From: Planctomycetota bacterium
GTDB taxonomy: Bacteria; Planctomycetota; UBA1135
Length of the DNA: 49,955 nt
NCBI GenBank assembly: GCA_022447335.1
Contig: JAKVCF010000001.1
Span: 1-49,955, forward strand
Direction of reading: 5' to 3'
Shown here: in pieces, positions 24,476-32,481 of the stretch
Numbering within the stretch: position 1 is the stretch's first letter
Layout: each line of letters begins with the position of its first letter
The notes under the pieces: model-generated
Told to the model about the DNA's origin: nothing
Seen by the model: the letters and a program-made list of their open reading frames with translations, nothing else
Databases searched by the model: none
Position numbers and translations under genes: made by a program

Positions 24476-24490
24476 AATCGGCCGCCGATT
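24476..24490 (-). terminator. candidate hairpin after the ThuA-like gene
   Basis: AATCGG and CCGATT flank a 3-base loop, 26 bases past the ThuA-like stop. On the minus strand no U-tract follows; the T-run is on the plus-strand side, where no gene ends. It may be a weak terminator for the minus-strand transcript before the PSD1 start. Confidence 0.3.
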
Positions 24491-24516
24491 TTTCGCTGTT
24501 TCGCGGGTGAATCAGG

Positions 24517-25596
24517 TCATTCTCGAGTGGCACTGCCAGCTGTCACTCTTTTCGCCCAGGGCGATCCTTGGCGGTAGTCCTCAGGCCTGTATCCGGTGCG
24601 CGCGCCGTTGAAGCCGAAGGGGGTTGGGTGCCAGTTCTCGGTCAGGGTGGCGGGGAACCCCTCGCGTGGGATCACATCGGCCTCGCCTAGGCACCACAGG
24701 CTGGCGTTGAGTAAGAGGCGGCGGAGGTCGACATCAGTCCAATCATCGGCTGTGCCCATAGTCGTTGTGAACACTCGCTGAGACGGCCGTCCATCATCGC
24801 GAAGGATCTCACGGACCCAAGCGACCGGCATCATCGGTGAGTTCTTTTTACCTTCCAGTGCCGGATCATCTGGCGACATGCCAGATACGACCTGGCCTTC
24901 GAGTAGCACGGTCGCGTCGCCTGGCAATTCTCGTACACCGTATACATCGCTTGGACCGAATGCTGGGCCGACACCGCGTAGCGCCGGATGATGAGCCTGC
25001 ATCGGATGTGGTAGTGCGCGCGTGGCTTGGCTGCCGTGGTTGCCATGGTGACTAATCCAAGTTTCGCCGAGTATCTGGCGGCCGAAGCCATCCTTCCAAT
25101 CTTGTGCGCGGAAGTCCCAGTGCGCATAGCGATCCTTGCGATTTTTCTTGTAGTGGAAAGCGTGCGTCGAGGTGCGGATTCCGATTACCGGTTTACCTGC
25201 TTCGATGTAATCAACGATCGGCTTCATCTGCGCCTCTGGTAACTCACGAAAACGAAGCTGAATCACTAGCAAGTCAGCATTAGCAATCAGTTCTGTGCCT
25301 GGAATATGGTGCAGTTGGTTTGGGTCAACTTCTCCAGTTTCAGGATTTTGGCTGAATAGCACGTAGCATTCGAAGCCTAGTGCATGCAGTTGGCGTGCCA
25401 GCATCGGTTGCACTTCTTCTGAACGATACTCTTCGTCGCCTGCAATCAATACAACGCGACGGCCCTTCCCGGGCGCCTGGCCGGCATTGTTTGGGTAGTG
25501 CAGCCAAGGAGTTTCCAGTCCTCCTGGAGGCGCGTTGCCTTCGAGTTGGGCGGGAAGCGCAGTGGTCGCAAGGAGTAGGGGGGCCAAGGCGAACAT
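24517..25596 (-). CDS. secreted ThuA-like protein
   Basis: A 359-residue protein with a signal peptide (MFALAPLLLATTALPAQ). The rest is a ThuA-like (trehalose utilisation, class I glutamine-amidotransferase-like) domain: RRVVLIAGDEEYRSEE opens the fold, IANADLLVIQLRFRELPE and YIEAGKPVIGIRTSTHAF form the central sheet, and ISHHGNHGSQATR and FTTTMGTADDWTD are conserved in planctomycete members. No Cys-His-Glu triad is apparent. The family is linked to sugar metabolism but the reaction is unknown. It lies 104 bases upstream of the PSD1 operon on the same strand and could be functionally tied to it. TAGGCT six bases before the ATG supports the start. Confidence 0.85.
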   Translation of the reverse strand: MFALAPLLLATTALPAQLEGNAPPGGLETPWLHYPNNAGQAPGKGRRVVLIAGDEEYRSEEVQPMLARQLHALGFECYVLFSQNPETGEVDPNQLHHIPGTELIANADLLVIQLRFRELPEAQMKPIVDYIEAGKPVIGIRTSTHAFHYKKNRKDRYAHWDFRAQDWKDGFGRQILGETWISHHGNHGSQATRALPHPMQAHHPALRGVGPAFGPSDVYGVRELPGDATVLLEGQVVSGMSPDDPALEGKKNSPMMPVAWVREILRDDGRPSQRVFTTTMGTADDWTDVDLRRLLLNASLWCLGEADVIPREGFPATLTENWHPTPFGFNGARTGYRPEDYRQGSPWAKRVTAGSATRE

Positions 25597-25602
25597 GAGC
25601 TG

Positions 25603-25608
25603 AGCCTA
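25603..25608 (-). promoter_or_regulatory. -10-like box TAGGCT of the ThuA-like gene
   Basis: TAGGCT on the minus strand, six bases before the ATG. Confidence 0.45.
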
Positions 25609-25653
25609 GCCGAGTTGGACAGTGGCGGTAGTGGGCGGCAGGATAGTGCCGTC

Positions 25654-27531
25654 ATGCGCAGTCGTCCCTCCTGGATTCTGGCCTTCGCTCCTCTGGCCCT
25701 CGGTTTGGGAGCGCTCCGCTCGACTGAGTTGGCATCTAACGAGTGGCAATGGTTATTTTTGACGGACGACCGTCAGCCGGGTTACTCCGCTTCGCAAGGT
25801 GCGCCACCGGCAACGCGTGGCAGCGCTGATAGCTATGCGCCGAGCGAAAATGGGCACGGTCTTATCTTTAACCAAAAGGAGGATGTGCTGGTTGTGGCCG
25901 CTCCCTTAGGTGACCGATTTAGCCAGATGCCGCGTGCGGCGATGAGTGTCGAGGCTTGGGTCGCGATCGAGCGGCCGCAGCGCTGGGGTGGGGTCGTGAG
26001 CTGCCTACAAGACAATGCTAATTACGAGAAGGGATTCGTCCTGGGTTATGACGATCAGCACTTCACTTTCGGTCTGGCGACTACGGGCATGGATGATGGC
26101 GACGGCCGCATGAGTTACTTCACGGGGCGCACGCCCTTTGAAGTGGGGCGTTGGCATCATGTAGTTGCGACATTCGATGGCGAGGTTTCATGCATCTATG
26201 TCGATGGAGCGCTTGACTTCGAGTCGAAGTTACAGCATGGAGAAGTGCTGTACGACCCTAGTGCGCCTTTAGTGATTGGCGCTTACCGCGATGATAACGA
26301 AGACAATGTTCTTGATGGCCGCATGGCCTCTGTGACTATCAGCGACAAAGCCTGGTCACCGCGAGAGATTGCAAAGCGTTACGCCGAGCATCGTGAGCGG
26401 AGCAAGCTCCCGATATGGACTGATACAGAGTTTGGTTTTTCGGTAGACCCCTTCTTGACTTGGCCGCGTGTCGATGGAGTCAGCTTGCAATGTGAGACTA
26501 CCTTTCCAGCGCGTGCCGAGCTGCGCTTACGGCGTGACGATCAGGGCGAGATAGAGGTTGCTGCACATCGTTCGGAAGATATGCGCACACTTCATACTTT
26601 TCGTTTACGCGATCTGACTGCGAATCAGAAGTACTTCTACTCGGTATACGTTGAGAGTGCGAGCGGTGAATCGGTCGAGTCTCCGGTGCGTTCTTTCCGC
26701 ACCGCTTCAACGGAGGATCGTTCGTATACCTTCGCTGTGATTGGGGATACACAGACGAACGGAGCGGTGGCTGGGCGCGTGGCTCAACTGGCTTTCGAGC
26801 ATCGCCCAAATTTTGTTGTGCACTGTGGCGATCTAGTCGATACAGGTGGCAACAAGCGCGATTGGACCGATACTTTTTTCCCAGCTATGCAGCCGCTTCT
26901 CGCGCACGCACCGATGATGCCGGTCCTTGGCAATCATGAGCAGGATGCGCGACTCTATTACGACTACATGGATTTGCCCGACCCGGAACGCTGGTACAGT
27001 TTCGAATACGGCAACGCCGAGTTCTTCATGATCGATGGCAATCGTTCATTGGAAGATCAGTCGGAGCAGCTGGAATGGCTGAAGTCCGCACTACGGAATT
27101 CGAGGGCGACTTGGCGATTTGCCGTACTTCATCAGCCGCCTTATACCAGCGACTCCAATGATTATGGCAATACGGCGACGACTAGCTCGACGCGTGGAGA
27201 TATGAATGTGCGCAATATCGTGGCTTTGCTTGAGCGCTATGGAGTAGACCTATGCTTTTCAGGTCACGTACATGACTACGAGCGCACCTTTCCTATCTTT
27301 GGAGGGGAGGTGCAGCCCTATAGCAAGGGTGGAGTGATCTACGTCACCGCTGCCGGGGGAGGGGGGTCACTCGAAGATTTCGATGCAACTAACACGTGGT
27401 TTGGGCATAAGAAGGCGCGCCGCCACCATTTCGTCTATCTTGCGATTCATGGCGAACAGCTCGAATTGCATGCCGTAGATGAAGAAGGTCGACTTTTCGA
27501 CGTGCTGACGCTGCAGCAGCGCGGCCGCTAA
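25654..27531 (+). CDS. secreted LamG / purple-acid-phosphatase-like metallophosphoesterase
   Basis: A 625-residue exported protein. I start at ATG 25654, which gives a signal peptide (SWILAFAPLALGLGAL); an upstream in-frame ATG at 25615 adds 13 polar residues. Residues about 50-230 are a concanavalin-like LamG domain (SVEAWVAIERP, GRWHHVVATFDGEVSCIYVDG). A fibronectin-like strand region follows (LQCETTFPARAELRLRRDD). The calcineurin-like phosphoesterase domain has all metal-site motifs: VIGDTQTNG, VHCGDLVDTGG, LGNHEQD, AVLHQPPYTSD and FSGHVHDYERTFP. It is probably an extracytoplasmic phosphatase or phosphodiesterase. It is divergent from the ThuA-like gene. The TAGTGC near the start is only a poor match to the promoter-like box. 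Confidence 0.9.
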   Translation: MRSRPSWILAFAPLALGLGALRSTELASNEWQWLFLTDDRQPGYSASQGAPPATRGSADSYAPSENGHGLIFNQKEDVLVVAAPLGDRFSQMPRAAMSVEAWVAIERPQRWGGVVSCLQDNANYEKGFVLGYDDQHFTFGLATTGMDDGDGRMSYFTGRTPFEVGRWHHVVATFDGEVSCIYVDGALDFESKLQHGEVLYDPSAPLVIGAYRDDNEDNVLDGRMASVTISDKAWSPREIAKRYAEHRERSKLPIWTDTEFGFSVDPFLTWPRVDGVSLQCETTFPARAELRLRRDDQGEIEVAAHRSEDMRTLHTFRLRDLTANQKYFYSVYVESASGESVESPVRSFRTASTEDRSYTFAVIGDTQTNGAVAGRVAQLAFEHRPNFVVHCGDLVDTGGNKRDWTDTFFPAMQPLLAHAPMMPVLGNHEQDARLYYDYMDLPDPERWYSFEYGNAEFFMIDGNRSLEDQSEQLEWLKSALRNSRATWRFAVLHQPPYTSDSNDYGNTATTSSTRGDMNVRNIVALLERYGVDLCFSGHVHDYERTFPIFGGEVQPYSKGGVIYVTAAGGGGSLEDFDATNTWFGHKKARRHHFVYLAIHGEQLELHAVDEEGRLFDVLTLQQRGR

Positions 27532-27587
27532 ATCGCAATTGAGGGCGGTGCGCCCAAGGTAGACGCGCTGGAAGGAGAGGGGTTCGG

Positions 27588-28010
27588 TCATTCGCCGACC
27601 AGAGTCAAGCTGACGTGTCGCGTATGCGGGGCCGCGCGATGTTCATAGAGGTAGAGGCCTTGCCACGTGCCGGCGGAGATGCGGCCGTGTGTTACTGGCA
27701 GACTCAAGCTGGTGGCAGTGAGTACCGAGCGTATATGCGCAGGCATGTCATCAGGGCCCTCTGCAGTGTGGCCAAACATCGGGTCACCGTCCGGGATGGC
27801 GCGCTGCATCCACTCTTCAAGATCGGATAGAACTTGCGGGTCAGCATTCTCGCAGATGATGAGCGAGGCCGAAGTGTGATGGATAAATACAGTGAGCACG
27901 CCGGTTTGCGCCGGAGTGCCTGCAACGAAGTGCTGCGCAGGTTCACTGATTTCGAGAAAGCCGCGCCCCGAGGTGCGGACTTGCAGCGTGTCCTGGAAGA
28001 TCGATGCCAT
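27588..28010 (-). CDS. YjbQ-family protein (UPF0047)
   Basis: A 140-residue protein of the YjbQ/UPF0047 family, small cytoplasmic beta-barrel-like proteins. Conserved blocks are VFIHHTSASLIICENADP, the MFGHTAEGPDDMPAHIRS region with the putative metal-binding His, and GRISAGTWQGLYLYEHR near the C-terminus. Some members have weak thiamine-phosphate synthase activity, but the physiological role is unsettled. TAGAAA lies seven bases before the ATG, an imperfect version of the box used elsewhere. Convergent with the phosphoesterase gene, with a small GC-rich hairpin (GGGCG/CGCCC) at 27543-27555 between them. Divergent from the methylase gene with 71 bases between. Confidence 0.92.
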   Translation of the reverse strand: MASIFQDTLQVRTSGRGFLEISEPAQHFVAGTPAQTGVLTVFIHHTSASLIICENADPQVLSDLEEWMQRAIPDGDPMFGHTAEGPDDMPAHIRSVLTATSLSLPVTHGRISAGTWQGLYLYEHRAAPHTRHVSLTLVGE

Positions 28011-28069
28011 CGTGTCGTTTCTATCATCGGGGACGCGCCGAGTCGCGTCCAGCTGAAGTGGCGCGGGCC

Positions 28070-28075
28070 TAAGAT
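28070..28075 (+). promoter_or_regulatory. -10-like box TAAGAT of the DNA methylase gene
   Basis: TAAGAT six bases before GTG 28082. No Shine-Dalgarno is present. Confidence 0.45.
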
Positions 28076-28081
28076 GGTCGG

Positions 28082-29104
28082 GTGATCAAGTACTTGGGCT
28101 CGAAGCGTACGCTGCTCCCTTGGATTCTCGAGACAATCGAGGAATGCGCGCAAGGTGAAAAGCTTCATGTGCTCGATCTCTTTTCAGGGACTTCGCGGGT
28201 GGGTCATGCGTTGAAGGCCGCGGGTCATCGTGTAACGGCTAATGATTGGAATACATATGCGGCGACTTTAGCGCGCTGCTATGTGCAGTCAGATGTCACA
28301 CGTGCGGCCGAAGCAGAAGCGCTTCTGCTCGAGCTCGCATCTCTTCCAGGGCGATCCGGGTATTTCACCGAGACTTTTTGCGAGCGAGCGCGATTTTTTC
28401 AGCCACGCAACGGTGCGCGAGTTGATGCCATCCGTGATCAGATTGCCGCATGGGATTGCGACCCTGAACTCGAGTCAATACTTCTAACCTCTCTGATGGA
28501 GGCTGCTGATCGTGTGGACTCTACTACCGGAGTGCAGATGGCTTACCTGAAGGATTGGGCGCCGCGCGCCCGAGGCGAGCTCGAATTGCGCATGCCCCAG
28601 TTGTTGTCGCAGCCGGCGGTGGGGCCGTGTCGCGCTATGCAGGCGGAAGCGCGTGAGGCCGCGGCAATGATCGAAGCCGACTTGGTGTATCTCGATCCGC
28701 CATACAATCAGCACAAATACGAGGGCAACTACCATGTCTGGGAGACTTTGGTGCGTTGGGATGCTCCCGAACACTACGGTGTGGCCCGTAAGCGTGTGGA
28801 TGTCCGCGAACGGCGCAGCGGATTCAACTCCAAGCCGGGAATCGCGGCCGCGCTGACTGAGGTTGTTGACGCGCTGCGCGCAAGATGGGCTCTAGTGTCT
28901 TTCAGCGACGAAGGCTTTCTCTCTCGCGAAGAGCTCGAATTGATCTTGGCGCGACGTGGCAATGTTCATGTATTAGAGCGGCCGCACAAGCGTTATGTCG
29001 GAGCGAAAATCGGTATCCACAATCCTGCGGGCGAGAAAGTGGGTACAGCCTCACACGCGAGCAACCGCGAATATCTTTTCGTGGTAGATCTCAGCTCTTC
29101 GTGA
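28082..29104 (+). CDS. D12-class adenine-specific DNA methyltransferase, apparently orphan
   Basis: A 340-residue S-adenosylmethionine-dependent N6-adenine DNA methylase. IKYLGSKRTLLPWI is the K-x-x-G-S-K entry motif of the D12 class. DLFSGTSRVG (33-42) is the SAM-binding F-x-G-x-x motif. YLDPPYNQHKY contains the catalytic DPPY at 205-208, followed by GNYHVWETLVRWDAPEHYG. The target sequence cannot be predicted. No restriction endonuclease or specificity subunit is adjacent, so it is either a solitary regulatory methylase or the remnant of a restriction-modification system. It starts with GTG; an ATG eight bases upstream is out of frame and closes at once. Confidence 0.92.
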   Translation: MIKYLGSKRTLLPWILETIEECAQGEKLHVLDLFSGTSRVGHALKAAGHRVTANDWNTYAATLARCYVQSDVTRAAEAEALLLELASLPGRSGYFTETFCERARFFQPRNGARVDAIRDQIAAWDCDPELESILLTSLMEAADRVDSTTGVQMAYLKDWAPRARGELELRMPQLLSQPAVGPCRAMQAEAREAAAMIEADLVYLDPPYNQHKYEGNYHVWETLVRWDAPEHYGVARKRVDVRERRSGFNSKPGIAAALTEVVDALRARWALVSFSDEGFLSREELELILARRGNVHVLERPHKRYVGAKIGIHNPAGEKVGTASHASNREYLFVVDLSSS

Positions 29105-29126
29105 GGGGCTTCATGCGCGAAAATCG

Positions 29127-29975
29127 CTACTTGACTGCGAGAACGTTGGTAGTCAAGCAGTTTGAGGTGTCGACTGCTTGGCCCCAGACAGCTCCGCAGA
29201 CTGCGGAAGGCACGAAAAAGGACAGGCTCGCGTTGCCGTTCGCATCGGCTGACGCGAAGCCTCCAACGCGTGCCGTTGAGTTCAGCCCGAGTTGAATCCC
29301 GGCGCAACGCCCACCGGGCACGACGTAGTTTCCGATTCCTCGCGCCCAAGCGAATGCGACTAGCTCGCCCGGTGTCATGCCGCTGACCAAGAAAGTCATC
29401 GAGCTCCCACAGTCCCCAACTTTGGTTAGCGATGGGCCGGTGAGCATATAGGTGTGAAATCCGATTCGCCACTCGGGCGGGAACGCGCCGCCATTGAGGA
29501 AGAGTGGGGGGTCATATTGCGTGTTTACTGGCGACTCATAACTGCCCGTTCCATTCATGCCGGTGTCAGTGCCGATTACTTGGATGACATAGGGTTCGCC
29601 CGCTCGCATCTGGATGTTTGCCGAGGTCACGTTGATCCAGGCGATCTCCGTGTTGCTCGTGCTCTTGGAATAGTTTCCGGTCCATACAGGAGTACTGGTC
29701 TGCCACGCGCTTCCAAGAAGAATGGCAAGCTTGATGGTGGATCCCGCCGATCCAGTCAGTTCAAGCTCAAATCCTTCGAGCTGACCATCAAAGCCAGCAA
29801 GAGTTTCGGCTTGCCAAGTGAGGCTGCTCGTACTGAAGTTGTAGGACGCACCCTGTGCACTGGTGCCTGCAGTCTCGCTGGAGAAGGGAGAAAGTTGGTC
29901 CAGGGAGCCAGTCTGAGCTTCCAGGGAAGGGGCGAGGATTAGCGCGAAGAGGGAGAGGAGGGTAGGGAGGCGCAT
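29127..29975 (-). CDS. exported protein of unknown function with a conserved C-terminal domain
   Basis: A 282-residue protein with a signal peptide (MRLPTLLSLFALILAPSLEAQ). Residues 45-180 form a beta-rich domain (SLTWQAETLAGFDGQLEGFE, PYVIQVIGTD) resembling a lectin-like or jelly-roll sandwich. The C-terminal 85 residues run from GDCGSSMTFLVSGMTPGELV through GGRCAGIQLGLNS to CGAVWGQAVDTSNCLTTN and contain four cysteines that may form disulfides. From memory, similar C-terminal modules recur in many exported proteins of some marine planctomycetes, where they might act as a surface-attachment or sorting domain. That is inference. TAGGCT six bases before the ATG supports the start. Convergent with the methylase gene. 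Confidence 0.75.
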   Translation of the reverse strand: MRLPTLLSLFALILAPSLEAQTGSLDQLSPFSSETAGTSAQGASYNFSTSSLTWQAETLAGFDGQLEGFELELTGSAGSTIKLAILLGSAWQTSTPVWTGNYSKSTSNTEIAWINVTSANIQMRAGEPYVIQVIGTDTGMNGTGSYESPVNTQYDPPLFLNGGAFPPEWRIGFHTYMLTGPSLTKVGDCGSSMTFLVSGMTPGELVAFAWARGIGNYVVPGGRCAGIQLGLNSTARVGGFASADANGNASLSFFVPSAVCGAVWGQAVDTSNCLTTNVLAVK

Positions 29976-29981
29976 TGCTCC

Positions 29982-29987
29982 AGCCTA
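29982..29987 (-). promoter_or_regulatory. -10-like box TAGGCT of the gene ending at 29127
   Basis: TAGGCT on the minus strand, six bases before the ATG. Confidence 0.45.
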
Positions 29988-30021
29988 CGCGAGGTTGGGA
30001 AATCCTGCCTCGCTGCCGCGA

Positions 30022-30732
30022 TCACCAAGGCAGGCTTTTGCCTGACCAGTTCACGAAGCTGCCCGAATCAGATAAGGACAAGTTGTCGATGCGTGCCAGC
30101 ATGCCGGCGACCGATTCGCCAATCTCAAGCGGTGCCGCGATACCTCCCATGTCAGTCTGTACCCAGCCTGGGTGAAGTAGCAGTACCGAGATTTCGTCGG
30201 GCGCAAGGTCGATGGCGAGGGATCGAGCGGCCGCATTCAATCCTGCTTTTGCAGAACGATAAAGGTACGAGCCGCCGGAACTGTTGTCCGTAATGCTGCC
30301 CATTAAGCTGGTCAGGAAGGCCACCTTCGCACCACCTTTGGTGGCGCCAGCGCGAAGCTGTGGGAGTAAGGCCTGCGCGGTCAAGATTGGGGCAATGGTG
30401 TTTACATGCAGTACTCGCTTCCAATCAGTTTCTGGCAATTCCCCCATGCAAATTCCTTTGGGTCCGTAGATCCCCGCATTGTGAATCAGCGTGTGGATTG
30501 CGCGCCCGTCGAGGGCTTCGGCGAGGGCGGAGCGGGAATCTGCGATGGCGACATCACAGCTAAGGGTTTCCAGTCGATTGTTGGCACCAAGGGAACTCGC
30601 GATCGTATGCAGAACATCAGCATCTGCTTCATTGCGAGTGGTTGCTATGACTTGGTCGCCACGCGTGAGTAGTCGCTCGACGAATCCTCGGCCTAGCCCA
30701 CGGCTGGCGCCCACGACAAGGGTAGAGGTCAT
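30022..30732 (-). CDS. short-chain dehydrogenase/reductase
   Basis: A 236-residue classical SDR from ATG 30732. An in-frame ATG 39 bases upstream adds 13 residues before the fold and is less likely, because TATCCT lies six bases before the chosen start. The Rossmann motif is TLVVGASRGLGRGF (G-x-x-x-G-x-G), and N-A-G in LIHNAGIYGPKG caps the sheet. The catalytic Ser is in AFLTSLMGSI and the Tyr/Lys pair is in YRSAK. The dinucleotide specificity loop has TTRNEADA, which could favour NADP. It resembles C-factor-type and cell-cell-signalling SDRs of unknown substrate. It lies 55 bases downstream of the alpha/beta hydrolase gene. Confidence 0.92.
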   Translation of the reverse strand: MTSTLVVGASRGLGRGFVERLLTRGDQVIATTRNEADADVLHTIASSLGANNRLETLSCDVAIADSRSALAEALDGRAIHTLIHNAGIYGPKGICMGELPETDWKRVLHVNTIAPILTAQALLPQLRAGATKGGAKVAFLTSLMGSITDNSSGGSYLYRSAKAGLNAAARSLAIDLAPDEISVLLLHPGWVQTDMGGIAAPLEIGESVAGMLARIDNLSLSDSGSFVNWSGKSLPW

Positions 30733-30738
30733 GGCAGC

Positions 30739-30744
30739 AGGATA
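30739..30744 (-). promoter_or_regulatory. -10-like box TATCCT of the SDR gene
   Basis: TATCCT on the minus strand, six bases before ATG 30732. It lies inside the longer version of the frame and so helps choose the start. Confidence 0.4.
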
Positions 30745-30786
30745 CGATGAGCGGAGGTGTGTGTTTTGCACACCGCAGTTTCCGAG

Positions 30787-32244
30787 CTATTCGGAGTGCC
30801 GATTCAGTAGCCACTGAATCCAGTCGAAGGCCTCGTCTAGAGCGACTTGCACAATGGTGAGGTGCTCGGTGTCCGGCACGATGCGGCCGACCAGGGTTGG
30901 GTGGCTGGACTCTTCCAGCTGCGCAATCAGCGCCTCGGCGCCTGGGCGGGCAAAGTCCTTTTCTCCGGCTTGTACCAAGATTGGGATCTTGCCGAGTGCA
31001 ACTAGCGTGGCCGCATCATTCGCTGGGCGGCCTCCGCCGATCAATACCATGCCAGCAATGCGAATGCCGGCCTCTTCAAGTAGGGCGGCTGCCGACAAGG
31101 CGGTTTGTGCTCCCATGGAATGGCCCAGTACAAAAATACGCTTTGGGTCTGCGTTTAGCATTTCCACTAACTGCTGCGTCACTGACGCGAGCTTAAAGCC
31201 AGCGTCCACACGTGGGGCGGCCAAGAATCCGCGCAGTGTATTGGCTTTCCGAGCCGCTTTACCGAAGCCATATCCCTCGAAGAATAGGTTCTCGCTACCG
31301 CCCATACCGTGGAGGGCGATCACCAAGGGTGGTTGTTCTTCCTTGGACTCTGGCCATTGCAGTCGGACGACGTCGCGACCTCGTTCACGCGGGAGTGCAA
31401 TCCACTCCTGACGAGCGATAGATCCACTGCGCTTACGCACCTGTTCTTCGTCGCCCTGTTGCCGTAACCATCGCATGTATCCTCCAGGGACTTGCAGCGC
31501 TTTTTGGTCAGCGACAAGGAGTTGTTCGGAACGATGAAGCAGAAACTCCCCCGGTAGTTTTGTCTCGAAGGAATCGCCTCGGAGCATGCCGCTGAGAATT
31601 TCAAGATGGAGTCGCGTCGTTGCGGTGACCCAGGGGGCGAGAGTGTCTATGGATGCTGAGCGAGTGTTTTGCACCGTGCGAGCTCGTTTGCGTGCGTTGG
31701 GCACTACTTCTGGATTGGCCGAGTAAATCGCAGGGAGTTCTCCATACGAGAAGCCATAGAGCTCCGAAGATGTGCCATACGGCCCTTCGGGCGAGGTAAT
31801 TGGGCCGTAGTCATACGTGAAAGGAAGCGACTTCACTTCGAATGACTTCTTCGCCTTCGGTACGTGAATCGTGATTGGATGTGGAAGATCGGCTGGGTAA
31901 ATCTGCGCGACTGTCAGGCGAAAAGAGTCGCCGGGTTCGAGCATCCACATATTTGGGGCGACGGAGAGGCAGTCGTAGGCGTTCAGATCTTTCCCAGCGA
32001 GCTGCGCACGCGCCTCGTCCAGCGCTCGTGCCGCGCCCGGAAGGTCGAGGCTGAAGAAGGCATTGACAGACTTTTCAATCACGGGCAGTGCATCGCGCCG
32101 CAACTGTGGTTGTTCTTGGGCGTGCTCAAAGGCGCGTTCCATTTCCTGCACACGCAGGCCCAACTCGTAGCGAAGGTCTGGGCTGGCATGCTCGGGTCCC
32201 TGCAAGAGAAGAGGCGCGAGCAGTGTTCCGTACAAGGGCAGCAT
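30787..32244 (-). CDS. secreted alpha/beta-hydrolase, esterase/peptidase-like
   Basis: A 485-residue protein with a short signal-like N-terminus (MLPLYGTLLAPLLLQ). The first 270 residues are a lineage-type domain with mixed helices and strands (TVAQIYPADLPHPITIHVPK). The alpha/beta-hydrolase domain follows from about 295: PLVIALHGMGGSENLFFEGY holds the oxyanion loop, FVLGHSMGAQTALS the nucleophile elbow G-H-S-M-G, LVQAGEKDFARPG the Asp region and PDTEHLTIVQ the catalytic His. It resembles dienelactone-hydrolase/PHB-depolymerase-like esterases. Substrate unknown. TAAGCT six bases before the ATG supports the start. Confidence 0.87.
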   Translation of the reverse strand: MLPLYGTLLAPLLLQGPEHASPDLRYELGLRVQEMERAFEHAQEQPQLRRDALPVIEKSVNAFFSLDLPGAARALDEARAQLAGKDLNAYDCLSVAPNMWMLEPGDSFRLTVAQIYPADLPHPITIHVPKAKKSFEVKSLPFTYDYGPITSPEGPYGTSSELYGFSYGELPAIYSANPEVVPNARKRARTVQNTRSASIDTLAPWVTATTRLHLEILSGMLRGDSFETKLPGEFLLHRSEQLLVADQKALQVPGGYMRWLRQQGDEEQVRKRSGSIARQEWIALPRERGRDVVRLQWPESKEEQPPLVIALHGMGGSENLFFEGYGFGKAARKANTLRGFLAAPRVDAGFKLASVTQQLVEMLNADPKRIFVLGHSMGAQTALSAAALLEEAGIRIAGMVLIGGGRPANDAATLVALGKIPILVQAGEKDFARPGAEALIAQLEESSHPTLVGRIVPDTEHLTIVQVALDEAFDWIQWLLNRHSE

Positions 32245-32250
32245 CAGTTC

Positions 32251-32256
32251 AGCTTA
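32251..32256 (-). promoter_or_regulatory. -10-like box TAAGCT of the alpha/beta-hydrolase gene
   Basis: TAAGCT, overlapping TATAAG, on the minus strand, six bases before the ATG. Confidence 0.45.
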
Positions 32257-32481
32257 TAGGGCAGAGCTTGGAAATAGTTGTGGCCGGCCTTGCAAAGCGA
32301 GATCCTGAAAAACTGTGTGGGCAGGAAGATTTTTGAGAGCACAAGGAAATCGTTTGCACAAGGGCTGAGGGTTTGATGTCTATGGAGTCCTTTTGGGCAA
32401 GCTGGGAGGCCGTGTTACGATGAGGGTTCGCGCTGGACAGATCAGGTCCAAAAATCCGAGTAAGAGAGTGAGTCGCAAGTG

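Noticed and set aside
27543..27555. Terminator between the phosphoesterase and yjbQ genes
   Set aside because: GGGCG/CGCCC with a 3-base loop is short and has no T-tract on either strand, so it is not called as a terminator.
28082..29104. Restriction-modification system
   Set aside because: Neighbours are YjbQ and an exported protein. No nuclease or specificity gene is present.
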